Shown here one piece after another: positions 41,660 to 53,716 of a stretch of 64,000 bases of DNA. The position numbers and the translations under genes are program-made. This stretch comes from Cladocopium goreaui. Its lineage: Eukaryota > Sar > Dinophyceae > Suessiales > Symbiodiniaceae. Positions within the stretch are counted from its first letter, which is position 1, and every line of letters begins with the position of its first letter. The stretch is taken from positions 1 to 64,000 of the forward strand of contig CAMXCT020002678.1 of the NCBI GenBank assembly GCA_947184155.2. The letters are read 5' to 3'. A model generated the notes under the pieces. The model had not been told where the DNA came from. It saw only the letters and a program-made list of their open reading frames with translations, and searched no databases.

Positions 41660-42570
41660 TCAACCTGTCGTCAAATTGTCCAAGGGGACCAAATTGACCG
41701 GACACGTTGAGCTTGTGACGTCAGATGCAAAAGGTTCCTGTTGCAAGCATTCAGTCGGCGAGACCACGCTCTCTGGCGTCAACTCCTGCAGTGGAGAACC
41801 CACCTCTCTAGCTACCCGAGGGGAAGCAGGGTGTCACCCCTTTGCAGAACTACATTGGAAGCAGTGGTTTGCATTGGCAAACTATCCAAAGAACATCAAA
41901 GAATCAAAAGAATAAAAGAGCGAATGTGACGAACTGACTGCCACAGAAGAATTTTGCAGCAAACTCCTCGTTCGACTCCTCTGCCCATCTGGTATCTGCC
42001 CCATCCTCCTGTGCATTTCAGCAGGGAAGCCCTTGCGAAAGCTTCTTGAAAGCAATTTCAACGACAGTCATAATTGTGACATTTCTTGAAAGAGAAGCAC
42101 AGGCCTGACTCTCGCCAGCTGGCTTGTCTAAGTCCAAGTGTTTCCTTGCAGAAAATTCCAGACATGACGCAAATACATCAGCAAGTCGCCCTCCACTCTT
42201 TGTGGTTGTCAGTGGCGATGTGACTCCCTCTATGTACCAGCAAAAAGCCTCAAGACACTTTTCTTGGTCGGGGCACCCAATGGCCCAATGGTCTGCCGCA
42301 CAGCTAGGAATTCAGGCACTTTCACTTGCAAATATGTAGGTGTCTTGCATCACTGCATCAATGTATATAATCTGTGAATCCTTCATCTCATCTACGCTAG
42401 AGGGCTGCCGCACGTCGGACAGCTCAATGAAGTCAGAGACAGCCAGTCAAGCTCAGCAAGGACGCTGAGTTCACAGATGTTCACAGTACTGGGTACCCGG
42501 GCTGAATGGCATCGTCATTGAACGGCAGCTTTTGCAGGGCCTTCCCCTTTCTGCTGGACTTCGGAGCCAT
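41660..42570 (-). CDS. small orphan gene, complete start to stop
   Basis: The first exon starts with the ATG at 42570-42568 and reads MAPKSSRKGKALQKLPF then NDDAIQPG, with a donor near 42495. A second exon near 42440-42320 gives VSDFIELSDVRQPSSVDE and IIYIDAVMQDTYIF, ending before a GC donor. A third, near 42285-42030, gives DHWAIGCPDQEKCLEAF, CWYIEGVTSPLTTTK and RLADVFASCLEF. The last, ~41805-41660, gives GSPLQELTPESVVSPTE and ends LDNLTTG before TGA (41662-41660). I do not recognise it. No signal peptide or membrane segment is visible. The basic N-terminus and acidic, Ser/Thr-rich C-terminus suggest a soluble protein of roughly 180-200 residues. Confidence 0.55.
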
Positions 42571-42972
42571 GGCAGGATCTATCTACGCATTTCAATCCAT
42601 TCAACCCAACATTGGCTTGAACTGTGAACCCTATGAAGATCCCAAACAAGCCCAGCACATCCCAGCACCATCCGATAGAAAACGAAGGTGTTACAGTCAC
42701 AGTGATGATTTTTATGTAGGGCTTTTATTGATCCACTTTGGGTGAGTCATCCCAAGTCATACCTCTTCTTTGTATCGTTCTCCTTCATTTGAAGGCAATC
42801 ATGTATAATTATCTTTGAGCTAGATTTCTGCAGCCAACAAAGCATACAAAGCCAAAGAAACCCAAAACACACAGTAAAGATCGCAGCACTCTCGGACTCT
42901 ATCTTGAAGCTGCTACAAAAGGTTCTGTAGACATACATAGCGACCAAATCCATAGTATCCATAGCTAGCGAC

Positions 42973-44559
42973 CCGAAGTGCAGTTCCGAGGTTGGCTGGG
43001 TTGGAGGTCAAATAGCCTAAACGAGTCACTGCAGTCACCACAGCAACTCTTCTGCTCAGTGTGGACGGGATTTGGCAGAAGCAAAATCTGAAAATGTTGG
43101 TGGCACCATCGCCTAAGCGCCGGCTGCGGGCAAAGCCTGTAGGCAGCTTTGAGCTCACGTGTGCCAAAACCTGCCGTGAGACAACACTGAGTTTCTGCCA
43201 GCATTAGTATCTGCTGTGCCTGTCACATCGCGCCCCAAACGATTCAAAGATTTTGAAAGTGTCTATGAATACCAGCACACGTATATGCACACGTGCATAC
43301 AACACCTTTTGCCATGTAAACTTTGGAATGGGTGGCATGTTTTAGCGATTCTATGATCTGCCATTTGTGGTCAGCACAGGCACCATCGGCTACTGAGTGT
43401 CTGCACGTCAGTCAGCTCGACATACGCTGCTTGCACCTCACCCGTGCAGTGCTATATAAGCCTACCATAATGTACCATACCTGGCCACGCCTCTGTGGGG
43501 AAACTTAGGCCGAAACATTGCCACCAGTCTGCTGCGAGGTTGCTTTCAAGTGTTCCTTCCAGGCCGATTCCATCTCTGGCTAAATGATATTCACTGGCAA
43601 GAAGGAAAGGTACGCATTCGAGTGTCAAAACACGATTGTGGTGGGTTGCGATTCATGGAAGCAGGATCAAAAAATATCAAAGTTGGTATTTCTAGTGTTC
43701 TAGCATTCCATCTCAAACAAAGCTACGCGATCTAGGGCTGATAATATAGCTGACAGCATCACAAGAGGCAATGTCCTCTTCGTTGATCCATAAAGTGAGG
43801 GTTCTCCGCTCATTCACAAAAACACCTGCCCACATAACATCAGCGGCAAGGGATGGCTAGAGGCTCCAACAGCCACTGCGGACTGATGCATTTCTGTCAT
43901 CAACGGAACGGGATACTCGGGATACCTCGACCATGGGGCCAGTGGCGGCCAGCTCCCGTGCTCAACACTGCTGGAGCATCTGGGTGGTAGAAGAGGAGGT
44001 GATCGTCAGCCAGCATCTTGCAAGCATTGGACAGCGTCCAGCTGTCACAAAATGTCTGACAAATTCCCAAAGTCTGCTCTGGAAGAAGATCAGTGAAATT
44101 ACAGAAAAATATAGCACAATCGCACCTTCTCCTCGTCCATTGACATTCCACCAGGCTTGGATGGATATGAACGTGAACCAGCCAGTGGATAGTACTGACC
44201 TCTCAAACTTCTTGGACCGAGGAGATTCGAGCCGAACAAATCATGCCCAGTGCCCAGTTCCACAGCTCCTGCCTTCCATGGCTGCAGCAGATTGAACAAT
44301 GATCTGCTCAACCTCCCAGCTTAATCATTCTGAACCCAGCTTAAGCAGACAAATGATCAAGATTGATCAAGCATGTACAAGCAAAAGCACTGCAACTTCA
44401 ACATCCTCAGCATCCTCAGCATCCTCAGCATCCTTGGGATTTGGCTCTTGCGTTATGCGAATAAACCTCAAACCTGCCTCTTCCCGATCTTGTCGAGTTG
44501 CAGCAGGTGGAAAGGGAAATTCTTCGATGTTCCTCCCATAGTCACGCCCACTCACGCCC
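42973..44559 (-). CDS. phosphagen (creatine/arginine) kinase-like protein, partial
   Basis: Exons: 44474-44559 (SGRDYGRNIEEFPFPPAAT), 44126-44268 (LRGQYYPLAGS and GGMSMDEEK), 43926-44016 (LADDHLLFYHPDAP and GRHWPHGRG), ~43767-43825 (VFVNERRTLTLWINEED) and 42973-43016 (GYLTSNPANLGTALR). Their phases join exactly for the first four. The family shuttles phosphate between ATP and a guanidino compound. The family's Arg-rich nucleotide segment, D/HWP..RG and NEED loops are present. At the reactive cysteine position of TCPSNLGT the sequence has TSNPANLGT, with Asn in its place, and the H of NEEDH is replaced by I. The N-terminal third, one exon between NEED and GYL, and the C-terminal 100 residues were not found, so the enzyme may be divergent or the remaining exons very small. 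Activity is uncertain. Confidence 0.8.
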
Positions 44560-45485
44560 TCAAAAATTCAAAAAATTCTTGCAATGCGCACACAAATCCG
44601 CCTGAAATCTAATTATATCTGCCTTTGAAGTAAAATTTCGACTATGCTCCCTGTGGCAGTCCTCGATGCGGATACTTTGCAAGAGATCACCTTAGATAGT
44701 CCGTTCAGCTTACATCTAGCTTGTGGACATGGAGCTGAAAAGCGTGCTGGCAGAAAGAAAGTATCAACATCAAAACGATCAAAACCTCTGTTTCAACATG
44801 TTTCCACCATCTTGGCACGAACAAATTGGGGCAGTGTTTGACCATAGTTACTGTGAGAGAAAGCCCTTGCTGAATACAATATGTCAATGTCAACATGATT
44901 CAACATGATGACATGTGTCAACATGTGTCAACATCTCTAGTGTTTGCTCAATGGCTTTTTTTCAGAATGTTTCCGATCTGTTTATCTGCTGACATATCTC
45001 CAACACACGAGTCGACCAAGTCGACCAAGTCGACCAAGTCGACGCCGAATTGGAGCCAAGTGGCATAGCCACCAAAAGGCTCAGCCGACTCAGTGGTGAG
45101 GGTTCGGCGTCCACGCTTGGAGCTCTCTGAAGGAACCTGGCAACGGAACTTTATGTGAATCCTTTGGCACGTAGGAAGATGTAGGGAGTGTATACTGTTG
45201 GATACTGTTGGATACTGTTGGCTTCCTGATGTTTTCTGGCTACTCGTCGGCTAGCTGTTCGTAGAAGCTACCAAGGTGCGGTGCATGCGGAGTCAAATTC
45301 TAAATCAGACCGGTCCGTTTCACACACACGCGCGCGGCACCTTGCCATGTCTTCTCTCGATGAGTCTGTCAAACAGTGGCCTGAGAGTCAACAAAGGCAA
45401 GATGCGCTAAGACTATAGTGACTAAAGACAATTGCAAGATTGCCCTATTTCAGACACGGGGGGTCCAGACAAATCTGCAAGCATG
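44560..45485. other. intergenic or undetected exons; short 9-bp repeat
   Basis: No convincing coding segment was found. Positions 45011-45043 hold 3.7 copies of gtcgaccaa, and 45193-45222 hold three copies of actgttggat. The missing N-terminal exons of the phosphagen kinase could lie here. Confidence 0.4.
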
Positions 45486-45978
45486 TTACGCGAAGATGTC
45501 ATAAGACTCCGCATCACCGGCGACTGCGCCCAATGATTTGAGCACAGGGTGGCCCTTATTGTCAATGCCTCTGGAGCTGGGGAAGTCACGCATGCTCAAG
45601 ATACTGAGGTATGCCGCACAACTCGTGCCTGTCTTGATGCATCTTGCAAGTGTTACACCTTAGTCCACAGCAAACGCCTTTGCTGACGCTTGTTGCGTTC
45701 TTTCAACTGTTCGCACCTTTTGAGGTCTTGCTGTCCTTCAGCTGCTCATAGATCTCTGGATGGGCCTTTCAGATTGCCGTCACAGTCACGCGTTGCTCGC
45801 AGACATTAGCTGTAGCTGGAAACGCTTGCCCGTCATATATTATCAGTTGATATTTTATATATACAGTAATTGGTCGTGATTCTATTCTGGTGTCGCGCCC
45901 TTCCCCATGTGTAGCGTACTCAACCTTGGAAAACAGAAGCCTTGCAGGGTACCCCAGGTCAAATGGCATGAGAAACAA
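45486..45978 (-). CDS. C-terminal exons of an unrecognised gene
   Basis: The last exon, 45486-45603, reads ILSMRDFPSSRGIDNKGH, PVLKSLGAVAGDAESYDIFA and stops at TAA (45488-45486). The exon before it, about 45775-45715, reads HPEIYEQLKDSKTSK with a GT donor. A further one near 45955-45880 reads DLGYPARLLFSKVEYATHGE. The codons are sensible and the splice sites fit, but I do not recognise the protein. Upstream exons are unknown; a segment near 46560-46430 (PDTPDAESVGQTTWAGAS) may belong to it. Confidence 0.5.
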
Positions 45979-47196
45979 CAGTTCACTAACGGGCCCTAGG
46001 GGATGGGAAGGGTCAGGAAGGGTCAGGAAGGCATCTCTCGTTGGATGCTGTGATCAAACGTGCCTTCAAAACGTCAGCACACACGCTGCAGTGCCTGAAG
46101 CATACAGAAGTCAAGGTACGCTCCATCATGCCATCATGCTCCTATGTGGTTGATGTTCTCCCCTTACTCTGCCAGACGAAGGTGTATCTTGCTTCCGAAT
46201 GCTTCCCTTCTCATGTGGAAAAATATCGGTGAGAAGACCCACCTGGAGAGATCAGGTAAAGGAGGACATCCATCTGCAGGAAACCCAGGGTATTCATCAG
46301 TTCCTTGGTGTGGCTTGAGGCAAACTCGTATTCCTGCTGTCAAAACATATCAAAACTGTTTGTGTGGTTGTGCTGAAGTTGCAACAAAGCGACCCAGCCC
46401 CGGAAACTGGTCAAATGGAATCTCCACTGGCATCACGCTTTGCAGCCTCCCTGGTCACTCCTGGGCAAGTAGCATCAACCGATCCACGGCCGGCGATGTG
46501 CATGTCAGAGGACGCGCCTGCCCAAGTCGTTTGCCCGACGGACTCAGCATCCGGTGTATCTGGTATCATTTGAGCTTAATGGCTCATCTGCATGCAGAAG
46601 GACCGATGCAGGCACCGGCCCAGCAACCAAATGAAAATTTTCTCTGGACAGGATCAGCATCAGCGCACAAACCCAAACCAAAAAATGGGCAAAGCAAGCC
46701 AGAAACAAACAGCGGGCACGCTGCATTTTGTTCTTGCGAAGTCTGTCCATTTGTCTGCCGCTCCTGACTACATGATTAGCCATTGGCCGCAATACGCCTT
46801 TACAGGGACCCACCTAGAGCGGGCTGCAAAGATTGCAAAGCAGGCACCAAATGCGGAGCGCAGTGCTCGAGACCTGAACGTCGTGAAACAAACACAAAAC
46901 TAGAAAGAATGAATCCTGTTTCAGACTGGAATCGTCCATCTGCGCTTCAGATTTTCCACATTACCGTCAGCATCCAAACTTGTACATAAAGTGCAGCCTT
47001 ACCTCCAACATGGAGAGGGGTTCAGCAAACTATGACACTTGAAGTGTCTGCAGGTTAGGCCACAGTATCCGAGAAGCACTTGTGACATCACTACCGGCCA
47101 GAAGCCTGTGCTATGATGAAGATTTGCGCTTGGATCGAGACTTCCTGCCACGCAAGCCATGATTTGTGACCGAGTAGAAAGAGTGCTGAACAAGGC

Positions 47197-47870
47197 TCAC
47201 ATCGATGGCCTTTTCTTCCTCTTTTTGTCTGTAGATGCTGAAGTTGAGGAAGATTTTCTTCTCTTCTTTTTGCCTCATGTACATTCTTGCGCTTCAATGC
47301 GGGCAAATGTGCAGTGACGAACTCTGGGTGGAACGTATCCGTTCTTCAGCCAAGCAAAGCAAATGCGGAACCCTTTCTTCAGCACGCCACGTGCAGTCAG
47401 TCATGGTGGTGTTCATCCATACATCAAAACTGCCAAACAACTTAGGAAGCTTCACTTGTAGAAAGCAAGTTTCGAGCTTGGGGGCGGGCTGCTTTCTTTC
47501 CGCCTTGGGATGGTACAACTTGCGCAAAGATGCGCAAAGCATATATGCAAACGTATGCAAAAACTTGAAGAAAACATCAAAGACTCAAGGGGCCAACTTC
47601 TTATCTCGAGAGGATGTGGAAGAGGAAGAAGAGGAAGATTTCTTTCTCCGACTTTTGGACTTTGAAGATTTCCTTTTGCTTTTCCAAAGCTAAAGCAGTT
47701 GAAATCTCAGGGAACAGTGAGGCGCACAGACCTCTAAGTTTCAAGGCAGTGGAATGCTGCCAGTCCTTCTCTTCTTCTTCTTCTTTCCAGATGAGGTCGA
47801 TGAAGAGGAAGATGCAGATTTTTTGGATTTCCTGCCTTCTTTCTGAGGCTTCCTTGTGACAGCAAAATTG
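47197..47870 (-). CDS. Lys/Ser-rich low-complexity protein (C-terminal exons)
   Basis: Three exons share the same composition. About 47865-47765: EGRKSKKSASSSSSTSSG then KKKKKRR. About 47695-47600: KSKRKSSKSKSRRKKSSS then SSSSTSSRDKK. 47197-47273: KKRRKSSSTSASTDKKRK, ending RPSM and TGA (47199-47197). Alternating basic and serine clusters are typical of disordered nuclear, nucleolar or SR-like proteins; no RRM or other domain is visible. The repeated exon composition suggests exon duplication. Upstream exons are not resolved. Confidence 0.55.
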
Positions 47871-48473
47871 CAGTCCGCCCGAACTTGGAGAATCTGACGT
47901 CTATCTGGTCTGAGAAGACGGCTGCACTTCAGGCTTCACTTCGGCTTCCGGCTTCAGGGCTGTCTTCGCACTTTCAATCTGTGGCACTTGCCTCTGCGCT
48001 TGGTCCGGACTTGTCACACGGCTTCAAGCATCGCATGAAAAAGTTGCCCCTTGACATCACTTAGCATCCCTTGGCCGACCTTTGCTGCAGCATTTCTGCA
48101 CCGCTCACAGCCATCTCAGATTCAAATGCTGGAGCCCTGAGCGTGCAGGTTCAACAAATTCCATCCAATGCTGTCACAGGCTTTCAGGGTTTCACCATTC
48201 TGAACTGAACGACTTCGTGTGATCTGCAAATGTTGGACGGCTGGACCTGTCGGTAACGACGCCGGTTCTCACTTGACTTGGTGACCTTTACAGCGATACG
48301 TCACAGTGCGAACGCGACAGTCTCACGGCCACAGCTACTAGGGAGGTTGATCAAAAGCGTGCCACATGTGTGCAAATATGTGCCAACTATGGCCATGTTG
48401 CATTGGACTATTGCTGCTGTCACTTAAGTTTGCTTTCCGATTTGATCAATGGATCAAAAGATTGTCTTGGAAG

Positions 48474-48790
48474 TGGGCGTGATGGGCAACATGTAAGGCT
48501 CAAGCTCTGCTTGGGCAGGTGGAGAATGCTCCATGGTCAGCTTTGTGACCGCAGGAGGACGAGTTGCCAGACTCTCATCAGGCTGCACTATGGGCACTAT
48601 GGGCACTATGGGCTTGCCTGACAGGAATTCAGCAACCAGAACAACAAACAAAAACAATTGATACACCCCTGAAGCAGCATGCACACACCAAGTTCACACC
48701 AAGTCTACAGCCTGGAAGGGCTGGTGCTTGCTTTGGGGAGTCCAGGGCAGGTTCAGGTATGTCCTTCAATGTCAGGAGGATAGAGAAAAA
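48474..48790 (-). CDS. candidate proline-rich exons
   Basis: The segment about 48623-48474 follows a TGTCAG acceptor and reads GKPIVPIVPIVQPDESLA, then VTKLTMEHSPPAQAELEP. A segment near 48770-48710 reads PEPALDSPKQAPALPG. The PIV triplet is a 9-bp DNA repeat (three copies near 48590-48617). Composition suggests a disordered linker. No known family. Confidence 0.4.
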
Positions 48791-49959
48791 ATCGTGCTGG
48801 CTTTCGGCCGTTCAGCCTTGCTGCCTATTCTGATTTCATAGCTTTAGGTCCTGTTCAATCGTGACTTGCACAGGTCTGATGCCTGGCAAGGTGGACAAAT
48901 GCGGATAGAATGAACACATTGACACCATCATACGCCATCATTCATGGATGAAGGAGCCGCGCAGCATCGCACAGCATCCCAACTTTGCCAAGATCTGCCG
49001 AGCTGGCCTCGATTGATTTGGATGGCCTTGGCACTCGGCAGCCCAAATGTCAAGGGCCAGGGGTGAGACCTGCAACATCTTGTCTAACATCTTGTCTAAC
49101 ATCTTGCAAGATATGCTGCCAGAGTTTGCAAAAGCCGAGGCAATGACAGTTGATGGTTCTCGGTACACCTGAGGATAGCTGATCAGCCTTGTGGAATCGC
49201 TTCCCTGATGCAACTCAACTACAACTACGCACAGTAACTACAGGAATACTGGGGCCGCAACATAGATGCGCGAAGAGCCACCAAACCGTAGATTGTCACC
49301 AGAGCAAAGCCGCTCCAGCCTTGGAGTAGAAGCCACTTCTCTAGAAAGGAGTGGCAGTGTTCTTGAAGCAACTCTGACGGTTCTCGTGTGTTCCCATAGC
49401 ATTTTGCGGTGGCCCAGCCATTTCCATCCTGTAGTAGCCAAAATTGCCGCTTTTTGCGCCTGCTTTGGGCCTATGGCTTTGAGCTCAAAGTATTTCTTCA
49501 GCTTTGGCTTTTTTGAAGATACTTTGTCTTCTTGTTTTGGTCAGGGATCTAACCCGAGCACTCACTTCTCCTTTTTCATCTCGGAGCAAGCACTAGTGGC
49601 GCCCTCAAAACAGGATGAAATACAGCGTTAAGGAGGAGTAACAACCAGCTGCCATGACAGGAAACCTGTTGCGGACAATTGCCAACATTTGGGGCCGGGC
49701 ATATTTCTCAAAAGAGTTGGCATACCTTGGCGACATGATTTTGATTACAACCATTGTGAGCTGCACGCCAACAGTGCTGGATACTGCCGAGTCAAAATCC
49801 AACGACGTATGAGCGGAAAATATGTGTCCATTCACAATAATTTGGTTGCACTTCCGTCGCATGTCCCCAGCTTGTGTGCGCAGGAATGTGCAGGATGCAG
49901 CGTATGTGAGAAGTAAGGTAACTTGGATATCTTCTACCACATATTAGCACATGCGTCCT

Positions 49960-50225
49960 CTGGGATCCAGCGTTCTCTGGGAGCCGGGGGCTGCGTCCTT
50001 GAAAACCTCCATATGTGGCCAGGGTGCCCATAGTGCGAAAACAGCGCAAATAAGATTCTGTACCATACGAGCTGCGACCAATGAGCAGACAAGGCCTGCG
50101 AACAAATGTGAGAGCGCGAGGTGGTCTATTCAGTCTATTCGAACAGTCAGAATAGCCAACCCGAGGGCCTTCAAGCAGCCAATCGGGTTGCCAGACACTG
50201 CTGCCTGGGCAAGTCTCATGTGAAT
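49960..50225 (-). CDS. candidate exons of a hydrophobic protein
   Basis: Near 50222-50150 the minus strand reads RLAQAAVSGNPIGCLKALG then LAILTV. Near 50105-50000 it reads GLVCSLVAARMVQNLICA then VFALWAPWPHME after a CGCAG acceptor. The second is a likely membrane helix. A further weak segment lies near 49790-49690 (TVGVQLTMVVIKIM). The family is not recognised and the exon joints are unverified. Confidence 0.35.
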
Positions 50226-50699
50226 TGCTTCAGGGCAAACGGCTGACAGCCCTCAACCCAAACGTGTATATACACAGCTACACCACCAGCAGATGCTGCC
50301 AAGCACCGCTGAAATGTGTTTCATATCAAAATTGGTGGTGGTGAGCACAAATGCTGCCCAGTTTCAGCGTCACTGAGGCGTTCAGACCTCAAGTTTCTCT
50401 TAGTTTCTCATAGTTTCTCTGCAGTTTGAGTTGCAGGGCGAGTTGCAGAAGGTTGCAGGCCCAAGGGGCACCCTCTCCATGGGTCTGAGGCCAAGGCTGT
50501 AGCAGGAGGCTGATTGGGCCCAGATATTTCCGATACATCGGCACCTTCGAACTCTTCTGAGAGGTCTGGCATTGTGAAATTGATGTGCTGAAACGCAAAC
50601 CAACAGATCCAACAGCAAACAAGCAGTTGAGTGCATTTTCGAGTCTTAGAGTGCGGTCTTGTTTTTCATGATATTTTCATTCTGTAGTGCGGGATTGGG

Positions 50700-51305
50700 A
50701 TTCTGTCAGGATGAGTGCCAAGGCACACTCCGGAGCATGAACAGCTCGAAGGCCAAATCAGCTCCCTCGGTTCGCCGCCAAGCCTCCTGCACTCCTGCAA
50801 CACCCCACAGCCAAGTTAAGGCACAGATGAGACGGTTTCCTACCATTTCCTCCCGCATCGCCTTCCGAAGCAGAGATGTGATTTGGATGGCCTTCGCAAG
50901 TCGAAGACAGGAGGGAGTTACTAGGAGTTTAGCACAAGGGAATACCAAGTACTAAGTCGAATAATGTCGAATACAGAAAGTGAATCTGCCGATGTCTTCT
51001 CATTAACCTGCCTGATACACCTAGCTCATCGAAGGTCAGAACTGCGGAGGCGCTGTGCGTGGCTAAAAAAACGAGAACCTTGGTGCCAATCCAAGGAAGT
51101 GTCTGCGGTCTGCGGTTATGTGGCGTGGCCAACAGTCTCAATGTTCTAGGGAATCCTGCCTTGTCAGCCACATGGTTGGAGGGCCATTTTTGCCATCCAT
51201 CCTCACAAACCCACCAAGAGAGAGCTGGCAATGAGACAATCAGGTCAGCTCTCCATCAGTCCTGCAGCTCTGGGTCGTCCAGGATTTGCAAGGCTTCACC
51301 AGTCA
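50700..51305 (-). CDS. two candidate gene ends: terminal exon 51256-51305 and exons 50705-50890
   Basis: At 51305-51256 the minus strand reads EALQILDDPELQD followed by TGA, after an acceptor at about 51293-51305; this is a plausible last exon of a gene transcribed from the right. Further left, 50890-50705 reads LAKAIQITSLLRKAMREE and VQEAWRRTEGADLAFELF, which are coding-like helical segments of a second gene. Neither is recognised. Confidence 0.35.
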
Positions 51306-52165
51306 CACCTTTCATCAAAGCCCAGCAGGCCTGAAATGGCCTGAATTAATGTGTCACGATTTCTTGGCTAACCTTGCAGCCATTTGCAGCAAAGCAGCCA
51401 ATCTGAATGCACGAGTTCTCCATTTCCTCACAATTCCAACCAGGAACCAACCAACTCCAACTTCTCCCAAGGAAATGCAATGAACGAGCCTTTTTACCCC
51501 ATTGCATGTGAACTTACAAAACCCTTCAAACTGAATTCTACAAAGGCTCGCGTTTTCGGATGTCACCCAACCCGTCAAAGTTGCCAGTAGACAAGCATAG
51601 AACACTAATGGTCACACCTGAGCGATGAGGTGATGGATCGCAATTCAATTTTACCTACTGTGGCGACGGTGGTGTTGTTTGGAAACCATCCTCTTACTCT
51701 TGTCAAAGTAATGGTGCAGCTTTTGAGGTTTTCACATGGCAGCGCGACTCTGACATTACCACAGAATCGAGGCAGCATCTGCTGCCAAAGCACCAGCAGC
51801 ACGAAGTTGCGATAAGGTGGGCCAAAAGAACATGGCCTCAGTGAAGCACTTTGAGAGTTCCGGCTGACAGCAGCCTTGATGGACATCTCGCCTCATCATC
51901 AGGATGAGCCACCACCTGGAGCGAAGGATACCAATAGGACCAGGATACCAACATAATGGCAGTTCAGAGCATTCAAACGTGGCCATGCAAAGGGTCTGCG
52001 ACAACATTCTAAGTTTAAGCCCAGCTGCCAGCGCTACATGCTTGTGGTCCCTCAGCTTTCCAAAAATTCCAGACCGGCGCATCAAAGACCTCAGGGTGAT
52101 GTGTTCCATTTGGTATTTAAAACATGTTTTAAAATAACTCAAGCACTCACCTTGTTGCATTCGTC

Positions 52166-52236
52166 CTAGGCACCCCACAGGACTGTAGCCAGAGCAACCA
52201 GTCCAATCGCAACCTTGGTTCGGGCCCCTTCTCCAT
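52166..52236 (-). CDS. terminal exon with C-terminal membrane helix
   Basis: After a CGAAG acceptor the minus strand reads DGEGARTKVAIGLVALATVL then WGA and TAG (52168-52166). A hydrophobic stretch of about 15 residues at the very end would make a tail-anchored or C-terminally embedded protein. The rest of the gene was not identified. Confidence 0.4.
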
Positions 52237-52239
52237 CCT

Positions 52240-53576
52240 TCGCCCTGGCGACTCACTCATGTCTGGAAGTTGTGTGCCACTAAGTCGCGAAGGTAGTTGC
52301 CCAAATCCTTGGCTCAACAAAGACAAAAACCTGTGTGGACATGTGGGCACAAAGTGGGCACTCTCCAAGAAGCACGCATGAACGGTCTTTCATCCTCTTT
52401 GTACCTATCTGCCGTCTTGGTGTTGTGGCCTTCTGTTCTAACGGTTTTCTAACGCAAACTGATGAGTACGAAGCTGCTACTAAGACTAGGGCTCCAACAT
52501 GTTTTCTGCTCACTCATAATCGCGCAGAGATCACGCCGAATAGTCCTGTCTGGGATCTCATCCATGTTCGTACAAAAAGACTCCTGTGCCGATCGACACA
52601 AATACACTCAAACCTTGCCTGTGTCATCCGTAGTTGCATGCACGTTCAGTTGCACGTTCATGGCTCTTTGTGTTTTCCTGGTTTGAGCCAGCCCTGACAC
52701 CAAAATTATGCACGGTATTCACTCTCGCCCATTCGAGTCTAAAGAATCTGGAAATATATGCACGCATTGTATGTATATAATATATACATGTGCGTGCGTG
52801 ATATTTGTTTGTATCTACGTATGTTGGTGTATTGGCATATAGGTATGTATGAACGAATGTATAGAGCTTGTATGTGGTTCCCAAACCCCCAATCAGCTCT
52901 TTTGCTCTCGCGATGCGCAGCTGCGCAGCTTTTGCTTCACAAGTCTAGTTGCTTCTAGACAAACTCTAGAGTCGCAAAACTTTTAGCTTCAATTCGACTC
53001 GACATGCCCAGGCATTTTTTACTAGGACAAAATTCCGTGGCTTTCAGAGGTGAGTAGCGGCAATGGTGAGTTGGTTATTTAAAAAAGCTGCCGCATTAAA
53101 CATCGTACAACACTTTGATATTTTAAGACACTGCGCGCCACACCCAACTTCCAACGACTTCCGTGTTGTCCCAGCCCGAGCGTTGCCCCGCAGGGCATGT
53201 GGCCGGAGCCATCTCTGCACTAGCCTAGGAGGCACCGTCAGACTGTGCCTGGAGTGACCTTGCCAAGAGAAAATGCAGAACAAACAGAAAATGCACAAGA
53301 ACACTCAGAGAACAAACTTTGCAAGTCTTGGCACATCCTGGTTAGGTCATCCACGCAATCGCCAACACTTCAAACAACTTAAAGGCTGAGAATGCTTTCT
53401 CCGAAAGGATTTATTCTAAAAAAAAGGCTGTGAATAGCAGCCGCCCTTCCAAGCAGCGACCATAAAAGCACCATACAACGAGCCAAAGCTAATGCGCACA
53501 CCTCCAACCACCTGTAGCCCTGACGGTGTTGCAAACAGCCATCGAATAGGGCACAGAGACAACCACTCACAAGCAC
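52240..53576. other. no gene recognised
   Basis: No convincing exon was found. A short (TATA/TG) microsatellite lies near 52760-52800. Confidence 0.35.
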
Positions 53577-53669
53577 AATCACAAGCACAACCACAACAAC
53601 CACAACAACCACCACAACCACAACCACAACAACAACAACAACGACAACAACAACAACAAAAAAAAAAAA
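53577..53669. repeat. (CAA/ACC)n low-complexity run
   Basis: Trinucleotide-like caa/cca run ending in an A9 tract. Frames on either strand through it are repeat by-products. Confidence 0.85.
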
Positions 53670-53716
53670 TGACACGCCGCCCAAATGACAAGCCACGATG
53701 AACACTCAGGATTCAT

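Noticed and set aside
43550-43735. Plus-strand frame of 61 codons (FLPGRFHLWLNDIHW...)
   Set aside because: It lies in a phosphagen kinase intron on the opposite strand and matches nothing; no splice or start context.
53379-53705. Minus-strand frame with a long valine run
   Set aside because: It is the translation of the CAA/ACC microsatellite.
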